Origin: Annona cherimola
Lineage: Eukaryota; Streptophyta; Magnoliopsida; Magnoliales; Annonaceae
DNA length: 64,000 nucleotides
NCBI GenBank assembly: GCA_030490835.1
Contig: CM059973.1
Coordinates: forward strand, 53,324,008-53,388,007
Reading direction: 5' to 3'
The position numbers and the translations under genes are program-made. Shown here piece by piece: positions 28,901-40,900 of this stretch. The notes under the pieces are model-generated. The model was not told the origin of the DNA. It did not search any database and saw nothing but the letters and a program-made list of their open reading frames with translations. Numbering within the stretch: position 1 is the first letter of the stretch; every line of letters starts with the position of its first letter.

Positions 28901-31900
28901 AAAAAGCAAAAAAAAAAGTGTTGTAAATAAATTTTTTAAGGTGGGCAAAGCAAAACATTTGCTTAGCCTGGGCTAACAAAATCATTCATCTTTATCTTAT
29001 TTGTTTACACATGGAACTATCACATTAGTAAAGTAAAGAATGGAATAGCATTTAAGGAAAGATCAAAACAAAAACCAAAAAAAAAAAAAAGATTACCATA
29101 TATTAAAAAAATGATTGCAAATGAAGTCATTGCTTTCGAATGATTGCATTTCAACATGATATTAGTTACACGCTTTTAAAAAAAAAAAAAAAAAAAACAT
29201 GATATCAGTAACATTACTATGGAGGAGTCCTTATCTTTTTCTTTTTTCTTTTTTTTTTTCTTTTTTTAAAACGGAAACTTATACCTTGGTTTTGAGGCAG
29301 CAATGGAGCAATCAATGCACTAGCCTTGACTTACAAGGGAATGAAGATAGAGTAAATTGTTCCAGATCAATTGCAGCTCTTGCAAATGTTTTTCTTACTT
29401 GTTTGATCATTTATATCATAGAGACAACCCAAATTAAACTTGAATTTTAAAATGCAAGATAGGATTGTATTAAGTTGACCTCATGTGCACAATTGCACCC
29501 CTACACAAAACAATCCCCCAGCCAATCCATTTTTACTGGGTTGGGAACGTATTTTTCGGCCAACCTAGGACAGGTTGAGCTGAAAAACCTATCCAAGTTG
29601 TAAGTTCAGTGCAGGTTGACAATGTCTCGACACAAACCCACATATAAAGTCTCCCACTTCAGCGTAACCATGTTTCATCAAGAAAGTTCCAGAGATAGCC
29701 TACAACAAGGAGCCCGTAGATCAAGACATGGTTGGCAATGCCGCCCAAATCTCAAGATCCTAGTAGTCCACACTGCTAGCATCCAATCAATAGCCAATAA
29801 CAGCTGCAGAGAACTTCAATAGCATATTCCTTAGAGAGGAGAAACAGAAATGTTTGAGAGAGGCAAAGAACATAACTGTAATACTAAGAGAATCTCTATT
29901 TATCTAAATCTCAATTCAGGTTTTACGCTTTAAAAATATCATGTGATTTCCACTAGTCTCACTACCAACACCAGTTGAATGAGCTAATATTACTATGCCT
30001 AGCCCACGCCTTTAGATACTAACGACCATGCATTTTCATGGCAACAAATTTGATTTACCAGTGTAAAAATTGTATGGCTCCTGCTACTGAGTAAATTGAA
30101 GTTGTTCGAACCCACATGTCTGTGCTCTGTCATAAGAAAGTCATTCCCATCAGCCATTTCTACACTAAATATTTAATCATCAGACAAATCAACTATCAAT
30201 TTTTTATGCATAAAAGAAAGCAAAACACCTATTTAAGTTGAAAACAAGTAGAATAATGTGCCCATAGATTAGTGAGTTCTGAAAAGTTCTATGATAAAAC
30301 CTACAACTTAGAGAGTCCTACTTCAGTGGAATCAGTTCCCATCAAAATATTGGTAGAATCCCACACACTTCGCCCACCTTGATGGTGATGTGACAACCAC
30401 TCCACCCATTATATTTAGAATCATTTCTTTGACTAGGAAACCAAGTTTCATCCCAATCAAAGATGTGCATGGGCCGCATCCAGTATATGAGTAAAATTAA
30501 CATAATAAACTTGTTTAATTTATATATCAATTTCTAAACTGTTAATTCAACATCTAAATTGCCTATAACATTATTTCCATGAGGATGAATGATTCTGAAA
30601 ATTATTATAACATCGTAATGCCTGTATGAATAAATATAAATGTTTTTCATAATATACACATAATTATATATTTTTAAGCAGAACCAGCCCATCCAAGACT
30701 CCAATTGAAAGGATTTTTGGTCACATGATAAAATAAGTGATATTAAACAATAAGACCGGTAGGATTTTGATTTGAACATCAAAGTGGGTCCTGTCCAAGA
30801 GGTTCCCACAAAATTTTCATGGGATCCTCGGTTTCTCCAAAGAGGGACCAACTCATAGAGCATGGAATTTTTTAGTCAATTTGGTAAGGGTAACAAAACA
30901 CAGCCTCTAAGTAGCACCATAAAAATAAATAAAGCTATGTTGAGCTTTTTCAGTCAAGTAGAGAACAACTCGTTCACCAGAAGCAGAACCTAAAACTTCA
31001 TGTTACTACTTTGGATGATAAAACTTTGGTCTGCAGAAATGTAATTATTAATTTTTACTTAAACAATGTCGAATTTGATACTCACATTCACAACCTCTTC
31101 GTTCTTCTTTTTAAGGGTTTGTTGAGAAATGATAAAACTTTTGGATAAAAAATTGTGGTGTAAAAGTATTTGAAATGAGAGAAAATGATGTGAAGGATAA
31201 GAGTAATAATGAGGAATAAAGAGAACAAAGTTAAAATAGATAGGTCAGTTGTATAGGTAGTTGTGTAAAAATGGTTGAAAATTAGGGTAGTTTGCATAGG
31301 AAGATGTGAAGAAATAATCAAAAAATGAGGTAATTCTGAAGAGTGAAAGTTTTAGTTGATAAGTTTTATAAAAAAAAGAAACACACCCTAAATGTTAAAG
31401 AGGTTTCACAATGCCTGTTCTGCCAAAGGAATATATGCATTCCAATTTTCTTTCGACCATTTAACATTACTGTAAGAAATTATAAGAGGATCATGACAAG
31501 CAAGACCTTCAAGATCTTTTCTGCTTCGGTCAAATGCATGGTTCTGAATATTGGCAATGGATGACTTGGTGCATATTAGTTACCACTTCTACATCAAAAT
31601 TTTTCACAGAACTAGATAATTTATGATTCAATTTTATTCTACATGTTATGATTTAGAGTTACCAATAAGAGTTTCTATCTTATTGTCAGTCCCAAGCCCG
31701 GATAAAAAGCAAGGGTTTGCATGTCAGATTGGCAACCGGTGCTATAAAAATTACCACCATGTCTCTTATAGATTCTGGAAATATATTAAAGGTTATTGGT
31801 GCTAAGGCGTTCCCTATAAGTGACGCTTCGGCGGAGTCCGGTTGTAGTAAGAAATAAGCAAGGGTTGCTAGGTCGTTTCTCCAGAAGAGACGTGCTACAT

Positions 31901-34900
31901 CGAAGCCAGGATGTAGTGAGAAATTAGCAAGGGTTGCTCGGGCGTCTCGCTAGAAGTAACGTGCCACAACAACGTCCAATTGTAGCGAAAAGTAAGCAAA
32001 GGTTCTCAGGCCTTTATGGATGTGGTTTAGGGAAGAAGGTGGAACCAAAACACAAGGTCTGTTTTATCTTATAGAATGTTGGGACTCTTTCAAAGAAGTA
32101 CAGAAGTAGTAGATGCTATAAGAAGGAGAAGAACTAATATAGCATGCTTTCAAAAGACTAAGTGGAAAGGAGAGAAGGCTAAAGAGGTTAATGGATTCAA
32201 ATTATGACATATAGGAAATGATGGTAATAGAAATGGTGTAGAGATAATAGTGAAAAATAAATTCATAAATAAAGTTGTAAATGTCAATAGAGTAAATGAT
32301 AAAATTATTCAAATAAAACGTGTATTAGGAATGTGATTAGTGCTTCTGCACCACAGGTGGGATTAGATGATATAATCAAAAAACAATTTTGGGATGATTT
32401 AGATAGCATAATGCAAAGGAACATTATCATCATCATCACAAGTCATTTCCCACCTAGGTGGGGTCAGCTACATGGATTCTGTTGCGTCATTCTTGGCGAT
32501 TTAAGACTTAATTTTCTGTAATTTGTAATATTTTTAAATCTTGTTTAATTACTTCTATCCATGTTTTTTTGGGTCTTCCTCTCATTTTCCTACCACCTTC
32601 TACTTGGATAGACTCTGTTTTCCTAACCAGTGCTACTTCAGGCCTCCTTTCAACATGATCAAACCATCTTAATCTATTTTCTCTCATTTTATCACAAATT
32701 GGTCTCACTTTTAAGTTTTCTAGAATTATTCCATTCCTAATTTTATCTTTTCTTATTTTACTACTCATCCACCTTAACATTCACATTTCCGCTACGCTCA
32801 TTTTTTGTATATGTTGTTCTTTAACTGTCCAACATTCTGCCCCATAAAACATAGCAGGCCTAATCGCAGTCTTATAAAATTTTGGGATGATTTAGATAGT
32901 ATAATGCAAAAAATACCTAACTAAAAAAAAAAAGTTGTTATAACCGAAGATTTAAATGGACATGTAGAAAAAAAAATGGAGGATATTAGAAAATTCATGG
33001 TGGTTGCTTAGGAATAAGGAATAGAATGAGGAATGTCATTTTAGATTTTGCTATAGCATATGATTTGGTTATAACAAATATCTTATTTCAAAAACGAGAT
33101 GAATACTTAATAACTTTCAAGAGTTGAACCAATTCTAGCCAAATAGATTTCTTTCTTATAAGAAAATTAGATAAATCTCATTGTATAAATTGTAAGGCTA
33201 TCTCGGGTGAGAGTTTAACTGTGCAACATAGATTACTAGTGATGGATATATATATACGTAAAAAAGTCAACAAAAAATAAAAGCTATATAATTCTAAAAA
33301 TTAAATGGTGGAATTTAAAGGGAAACAACATGGAACTTTTTAGTAAAAGAATAATAGAAAAAGAAAAATGGAACATATGAGAAGAAGAATTGGAATCAAT
33401 GTAGGATAAAATAACAATCAGCATAAAAGAAGTTGAACAAAGTATTTTAGGGATATATAAATACCGTAGCTCCTTACACAGGGAAACTTAATGGTGGAAC
33501 GAAGATGTTCAAAAAGCTATAAATGATAAATATTAAATAAGAAAAGTTTAAAAAATGGCAGAGTAACAAAAATGATAAAAATTTACAACAATACAAGCTA
33601 TCAAAAAAATCATCAAAAAGATTATTAGTGATGCTAAACACAGCTTATGACGGGATATATGACAGATTTGGAACTAGACAAGGTGAAAATGATATATTTA
33701 AGTTGGCTAAATTAAAAGAAAATAAAGGCAAAGATTTAGCACATGTTAGATGCATTAAAAGTGAAGACCAAAGAGTTCCAGTTAAAAATGATGAAATTAA
33801 AAAAAGATGGAAAATTTATTTTTATAGTCTATTAAATGAAACAGCACCAGAACATTTAACATTAAATGTTAGTTTAAATAGAAAAAAATAAGAATATTAG
33901 TTATTTCCCAAAAATTCGAATATCTTAAGAGAAGCTCTAAAAAAATGAAAATAAGAAGTGCATGGGAAATGTAGGTGTAACGTGGTTAACTAATTTCTTT
34001 AATAAGATTAGAAAAACAAAATTAATGGCAAGTTAATGGAGAAAAAGCACTATAGTTCCAATTTATAAAATTAAGGGAAATATTCAAAATTGTGCAAATT
34101 ATCGTGGAATAAAACTAATGAGTTATACGATGAAGTTATGAGAGAGTAATTGAACATAGAGTAAGACAGAAAACTAATATATCTAAAAATCAGTTTGGTT
34201 TTATGCAAGAAAGATCAACCACTAAAGTCATTTTCTTATTCAGACAACTATTTGCGAAATATAGGAAGAAGAAAAAGAACTTACATATGATTATTATCAA
34301 TTTAGAAAAAGCATATGATCGAGTATCAAGAAAATTAATATGGCAAGTGATGAAAAAAAAGGAATTAATAACAGATACATTGATGTCATTAAAAATATGT
34401 ATGGGGGGAAGGAGGATTATAACAAATGTGAGAACCATGAGTGGAGATAACTAATATTTTTCCAGTTAAAATAGGTTTATATTAAAGCTCAGCCTTGAGT
34501 CTTTACCTTTTTACTTTAATAATAAATAAAATTACCAGACATCTACAAGAAGTACCTTGGTGTATGTTATTTGCAGAAGCATTGTTCTAATAGATGAAAC
34601 TAGAGAAGGACTAAATTTGATATTGACTAGGTGGGTAATAGAATCTAAGGGTTTTAGAATTAGTCACACAAAAACTGAACATATGATGTCCAATTTCAAT
34701 AATAGTGAGAACAATGAGGAATCAATTAAGATCTTAGATCAAGTAGAAATAAGAATTAGTTACTTCCGGTACTTAGGATTACTAGTTCAAGAGAACGAAG
34801 AAATTGAAAAAGATATAATACATAGAATTCAAGTAAGATGGAAGAAATGGCAAAGTCCGTTAGGAATTTTATGTGATCCGGAGTCCTAATTAAATTAAAA

Positions 34901-37900
34901 AGAAAATTTTATAAGACAGCGATTAAAACCAGGAAATTGAAAAAGATATAACAAATAAAATTCAAGTAAGATGGAAGAAATGGTGAAGTGCGTTATGAAT
35001 TTGATCTGGAGTCCTAATTAAATTAAAAGGAAAATTTTATAAGACAGCGATGAGAACCACTATGCTTTGTGGGGCAAAATGTTGGCAATTAAAGAACAAC
35101 AACATACATATAAAATAAACGTAGCGGAAATGAGAATGCTAAAGTGGATGAGATGTTTTAAGATAAAAGTAGAAATAAAATAATTCGAGAAAATATAAAA
35201 GTGAGACCAATAGGTGATAAAATGAGGAAAAATAGATTAAGATGATTTGGTCATGTTAAATAGAGGCCTGAAATGGCACCGTTAAGGAGGGCAGAGTCTA
35301 TCCACGTAGAAAGTGGTAGGAGAATGATTGAAAGACCCAAAAAAATATGGATGGAAGTAATTAAACAAGATTTGAAAATATTACAAATTACTAAAAATTT
35401 AGTCTCTAATCGCCAAGAATGGCGCAACAAAATCCACGCAGCCGACCCCACCTAGGTGGGAAATGGCTTATAATGATGGTGATGATGATGATGATGATGA
35501 TGTTATACTACAACTCAGTGTAAAAGGTTTTCACATCTTTGGCCTCGACACCTGGTGTTCAAGGTTCAACCTTTAGAGGGAAGCATTTGTTTCCCATTTG
35601 TCAGGAGCTTTGTCTCCTAGAGATACACGTTTGGCTATATTTTATTGAGAAAAAAATGGAAAACATTTACTTGGGGATGATTGAGTTGTAAATAAACCTT
35701 GTAAGTTTCCAGATGGAGTGATCAAAAAAAATAGTAAAATACAAATAAACCTGTTTCCAAGTTTGAAACCTCTTTGTTTTTGCAACTCATAACATTTTTT
35801 TGGGCCAGCTCATAGATTTGAAATGGGAATGGGAATGGGAATTTGAAAAACTAAAATTGTTGAAAGTAGGGAAATGCGAAAGTATATATTGGAAGAAGAG
35901 AAATTTAGGTAATAATAAGAAAAATATGGTTGTCATGTATCGACAGAATGTAGGGTTGTTATGTATTGGGGGAGAAGAAAATTCCAACTTGGAACCAGCC
36001 ACCAAAGTGGGAACCCAGTAAATATATTCTTGGGTTCGCCATGTATCACAAGGAAAATTAACTAAATAAGCCAACAACGCCTGAGCTGTAAAGCTAAGGT
36101 CAAACCAGTATTTCCTTGCAAGATCATAAATGTGAATAACTGTATCTTTGCAACAAACTATCATAAAGAAAATGTTAATGCATTCATTGTCATTTGTTCC
36201 TCAATTTATCTGTATCTCTTTCTATTTGGTGTTCAGGCTTCATGTATTGTGTGCAAATACGTTTGTTCTATGGCTGGCCTGTTATTTGTCCTACATAATC
36301 CATCAATATGAATAGTGTTGAAATTTTCTAAATAAAACAACGTTCGCCCGTTTCTGCCGTTTCACTGTTTTTATTTAACACTGATACGTTTTCAGCCGTT
36401 TACATTTTTTTATTTAAAATTTTATTTAAAACGTTACATGGCACAACTATATATATGGGTACCAGCCACCTCATTTGGTCGTCACTTGCAATAACCTAAT
36501 TTGCATCCTCTTTGCATTCCCTTATTTTCTTGATCTCTTGAGTTCTCAAACGAAGTCTTGTGAATTTTCTTTTTGTTCTCAAATTCCATTCTAAGTCTGT
36601 TATTTTGTTATCAAGTGTTTGGAATCTAGAAGGGAAGCTGTTTTCATTCTAGATTAGGTACTCTCTTTGTATCCTGGGGGCAAATTGCTATAACTCTAAA
36701 CAGCTGTGAGGGTACAAATATTGCCATAAGGAAAGTAACGATTGTAACACGCCTAGAGGAGTAACCTATTTTGGTTTGCATAATTTCCACTTTCCTTAAA
36801 TTTTCCTTTTCTAATTCCAAGTCTGTGACCCAACAATCTTAAGGCAATATTTTTATTTTTTTTCATTTTCCTAAATGGCCCCCCAATCTACCATTCCCAT
36901 TGCTAAACCTAATATCCCAAGGTTGGATGCCTGTGTTGGCACCAACTTCAAAAGGTGGCAACAACAACTTCACCTCTACCTAACCCACCTTGGAGTTGTC
37001 TACGTTCTTACCAACCCGAAGCCTGAAGAAACAACGGATGAGACGCTGTAGCAACAACGCAAAAGAATAAAGTGGGAGATGGACAACTACATCTGCAAAG
37101 GTCACATCGTCGAATCTCTATCAGACTCTCTCTCTAACGCATACCAGAAGGTAGACACGGCCAAGAAATTTGTGACTCACTTCAGCACAAGTACAACACG
37201 GATGATGCGAGTATCAAGAAATTTCTTGTAAGTGATTTCCTTGAATACACTATGACTAACGATAAGCCGATCCTTGATCAAGTTCATGAGATCCAGCATA
37301 TCGTCAATCAACTTGAGTCTGAGGGCAGTAAAATAGATGAGTCTATTCTTGTAAGTACTATTATTGCAAAATTGTCACCTAGTTGAAATAACCACCGCAA
37401 GAATTTGAAACAAATGAAAGGCCTTATGAGTTTAGATGAACTTGCTCTTAACCTGGGTAATGAGGAAAAATCTAGACAAAGTGAAAAGAAAGACGAGCAA
37501 ATTCAATCTAAAGCTCATATGGTTGAATCTCAAAATCGGATGACAATTAGCAATAATCAACCTTTTAGAAAATTTAACTTAAATACCAATAAAACTATTG
37601 CTAAGAAGAAAAATGGACCTTGTTATTATTGCAAAAAGATGGGACATTTGAAAAGGGAGTGTAGGCTTCTCAAAAAGAAAAATAACACTCAAAAGGGTCC
37701 TGAGGCACATTTGACTGAAGAAAATTTTGTTGCTATGATTTCTGAAATTTGTATTGTGAGTGACGATCAGACCTGGTGGCTTGATTCTGGAGCTACTAGG
37801 CATGTATGCAAAGATAGAAATCAGTTTAAAACCTATGAATCTGGTAATAATGGAAATAATTTATTCATGGGTAACTCATCTACCGCCAAAGTGGTAGGGT

Positions 37901-40900
37901 CAGGAACTATTATCCTGAAACTGACTTCTGGGAAATCAATCACCCTTACAAAAGTGCTTCATGTACCAGAAATTCGTAAAAACCTGGTCTCGGTTAGCCT
38001 TCTTAGCAAATATGGTTTTAAATTGGTATTTGAGTCGGATCAAATTATTATTACAAAAGAAGGTATTTTTGTTGGGAAGGGTTATGTTGTAGACGACATG
38101 TTTCGCCTGAACATGAATAATGGATCATCTTCTTCTGCTTATATTGTTGATTCATTTTCTTTATGGCATGATAGACTAGGTCATGTTAATTTTAGAAGTA
38201 TGGATACTATGATGAAATTAGGATTAATTCTTAGATCACCGAATGAATCAACTGATAAATGTAAAGTGTGTGTTCAAACTAAAATTACTAAAAAGTCATT
38301 TCAAAAAGTAGAAAGAAATTCAAAATTATTGGGTTTAATTCATTCTAATATATGTGATATGGAAAATAACCTAACAAGAGGTGGTAAAAGATATTTTATA
38401 ACATTTATAGATGATTTTAGTAAATATACTTATGTTTATTTGCTAAGAACTAAAGATGAAGCTTTAGAAAAATTCAAATCTTATAAGGCTGAAGTTGAAA
38501 ATCAACTTGGTAAAACCATTAAATCTCTAAAATCAGATAGAGGTGGTGAATATTTATCAAATGACTTTAATGATTTTTGTGAAAATGTTGGCATAATTCA
38601 CCAAGTAACAACCCCATATACACCTCAACAGAATGGAACGGTAGAAAGAAAAAATAGAACATTGGTTGAAATGGAACTTGGACATTAGTTGATTTATCAC
38701 TAGGCTCTAAAACTATAGGTTGTAAATGGATTTTTAAAAAGAAATTAAAAGTTGATGGATCAATTGATAAATTTAAAGCTAGGTTAGTAGCTAAGGAGTT
38801 TAGGCAAAAGGAAGGTATAGATTTCTTTGATACCTATGCTCTAGTGGCTAAAATTTCAACCATTAGATTATTAATGGCCCTAGCTTCTATCTATCACCTT
38901 GAAATTCATCAAATGGATGTAAAAACTGCATTTCTAAATGGAGATTTAGATGAGGAAATTTATATGGAACAACCTGAAGGATTAATAATACCTGGACAAG
39001 AAAAGAAAGTTTGCAAACTGATAAAATCATTATATGGTTTAAAACAAGCACCTAAGCAATGACATGAAAATTTTGATCAAGTTGTATTATCAAATAGGTA
39101 TAAATTAAACCAATCAGACAAATGTGTTTATAGTAAATTTACTGCAAATAGAGGAGTTATTATATGTTTATATGTAGATGATATACTCATTTTTGGAACT
39201 GACATTGATATTATTGAAGAAACTAAAAGTTTCCTGTCAGTTAATTTTGATATGAAAGATATGAGCAATGCAGATGTTATTCTTGGCATCAAGATTATCA
39301 GACATGTTAATGTATTTTCTCTTTCTCAATCGCATTATATTGAAAAGGTACTCAAGCGATTTAACCATTTTGACGCTGGCGTAGCCTCAACTCCTTTTGA
39401 TCCCAGCATTAAGTTGTGTAAAAATGATGAACGATCTGTAGCCCAGCTTGAGTATGCTAAAGTGATTGGAAGTTTGATGTATGTCATGTATTGCACTCGA
39501 CCAGATATTGCTTACGCTGTAGGTGTACTAAGCAGGTTCGCTAGTAATCCAGGATATACACATTGGAATGCAATTTATAGGGTATTAAAATATTTAAAAA
39601 AGACCATTGCTTATGGATTGCATTTAAGTGGCGAACCCACTGTATTGGAAGGATACAGTGATGCAAGTTGGATTTCAGACACCAAGGAATCCATGTCTAC
39701 TAGTGGTTGGATTTTTACCATTGGAGGAGCTGCTATTTCTTGGGCTTCCAAAAAGCAAATTTGCATTACACATTCTACTATGGAATCTGAATTCCTTGCA
39801 TTGGCCGCAGCAGGGAAAGAGGCAAAATGGCTTAGAAATTTATTAATTGAAATTCCCATTTGGCCTAAGCCAGTGCCTCCTATTTATTTGCATTGTGACA
39901 ACGAAACAACTCTATCAAGGGCATACAATAAGACTTATAACGGTAAATCAAGACATATTGCATTGAGGCACAACTATGTAAGGCAATTGCTCCAAGATGG
40001 AGTGGTAAACATTGATTTTGTAAGATCAAGTGAAAATTTGGCAGACCCACTTACAAAAGGCCTTACTCGGAACGTGGTCTGGAAAACAGCAAGAGGGATG
40101 GGACTTAAATCCACATGTAATGAGTTGCAATGACTGAAACTCAACTCTAAGCTTGTAACCCAGGTGTAGAGTTCAATGAGCAAAGTATGTTATTTCGCAA
40201 CTTGCAAGCACTGGTTATATTTATTTAATTTTGCATCCCTCAGGCAGTGCTTGGTTCCTGTAATGTATTTATGAGGATGAGTGTATTATACTCTTAATGG
40301 ATCTAAAACCTTTGTGTTGGAGTATTTAATTACAAGGTACTCTAAATAGATCCACCTATATGAGTGTTAGAAGTAAGGTCGCTTCTGTTTCCAGAGTGTG
40401 TGGGTTCACTCTGAAGTGCTCATGAAACTGGGATATTGACACATGGCCATAAAAGTGTCACCTTTATAAACACTTGATAACAAAAATTTGAAATCTTGTA
40501 TGTGGGGTATTTCCGATCTATCAAATGGGGTCGACAGTTCAAAGCCCTGGCTACTGAACACCTCGCTAGATCTTGAAATATTTTCACTAAATGAAGGTTC
40601 AAGTCTATCCGACACCTTTAATTATGTATGAGATTTCCTTGGCTTGAATGGAATTTATTTTATTTTGAAAATGGAGGGGGAATGTTGGAATTTTCTAAAT
40701 AAAATAACGTTCGCCCGTTTCTGCCCGTTTCTGCCGTTTCACTGTTTTTATTTAACTCTGATACGTTTTCAGCTGTTTACATTTTTTTATTTAAAATTTT
40801 ATTTAAAATGTTACATGGCAAAACTATATATATGGGTACTAGCCACCTCATTTGGTCGTCACTTGTAATAACCTGATTTGCATCCTCTTTGCATTCCCTT

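Larger units (their letters stand above)
31680..35505 (+). mobile_element. RTE-type LINE, heavily mutated, split by an antisense RTE fragment
   Basis: The 5' region (about 31690 on, AAGCCCGGATAAAAAGCAAG) leads into 69-bp repeats. Endonuclease/RT pieces follow on the plus strand: [20 protein letters not shown] (about 33057), [36 protein letters not shown] text (about 34285), ISHTKTEHM, and an end with [30 protein letters not shown] and a hallmark (GAT)n tail. Nearly every segment has stops and frameshifts. Bases 32418-32879 are an antisense insertion. The element reads antisense to the kinesin gene. Confidence 0.75.

Noticed and set aside
31803..32008. CRISPR-like array
   Set aside because: Only three diverged, directly abutting 69-bp units with no spacers, in a plant LINE.
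35787..36164. 125-codon minus-strand frame
   Set aside because: Phe/Ser/His-rich, no motif, no splice context.
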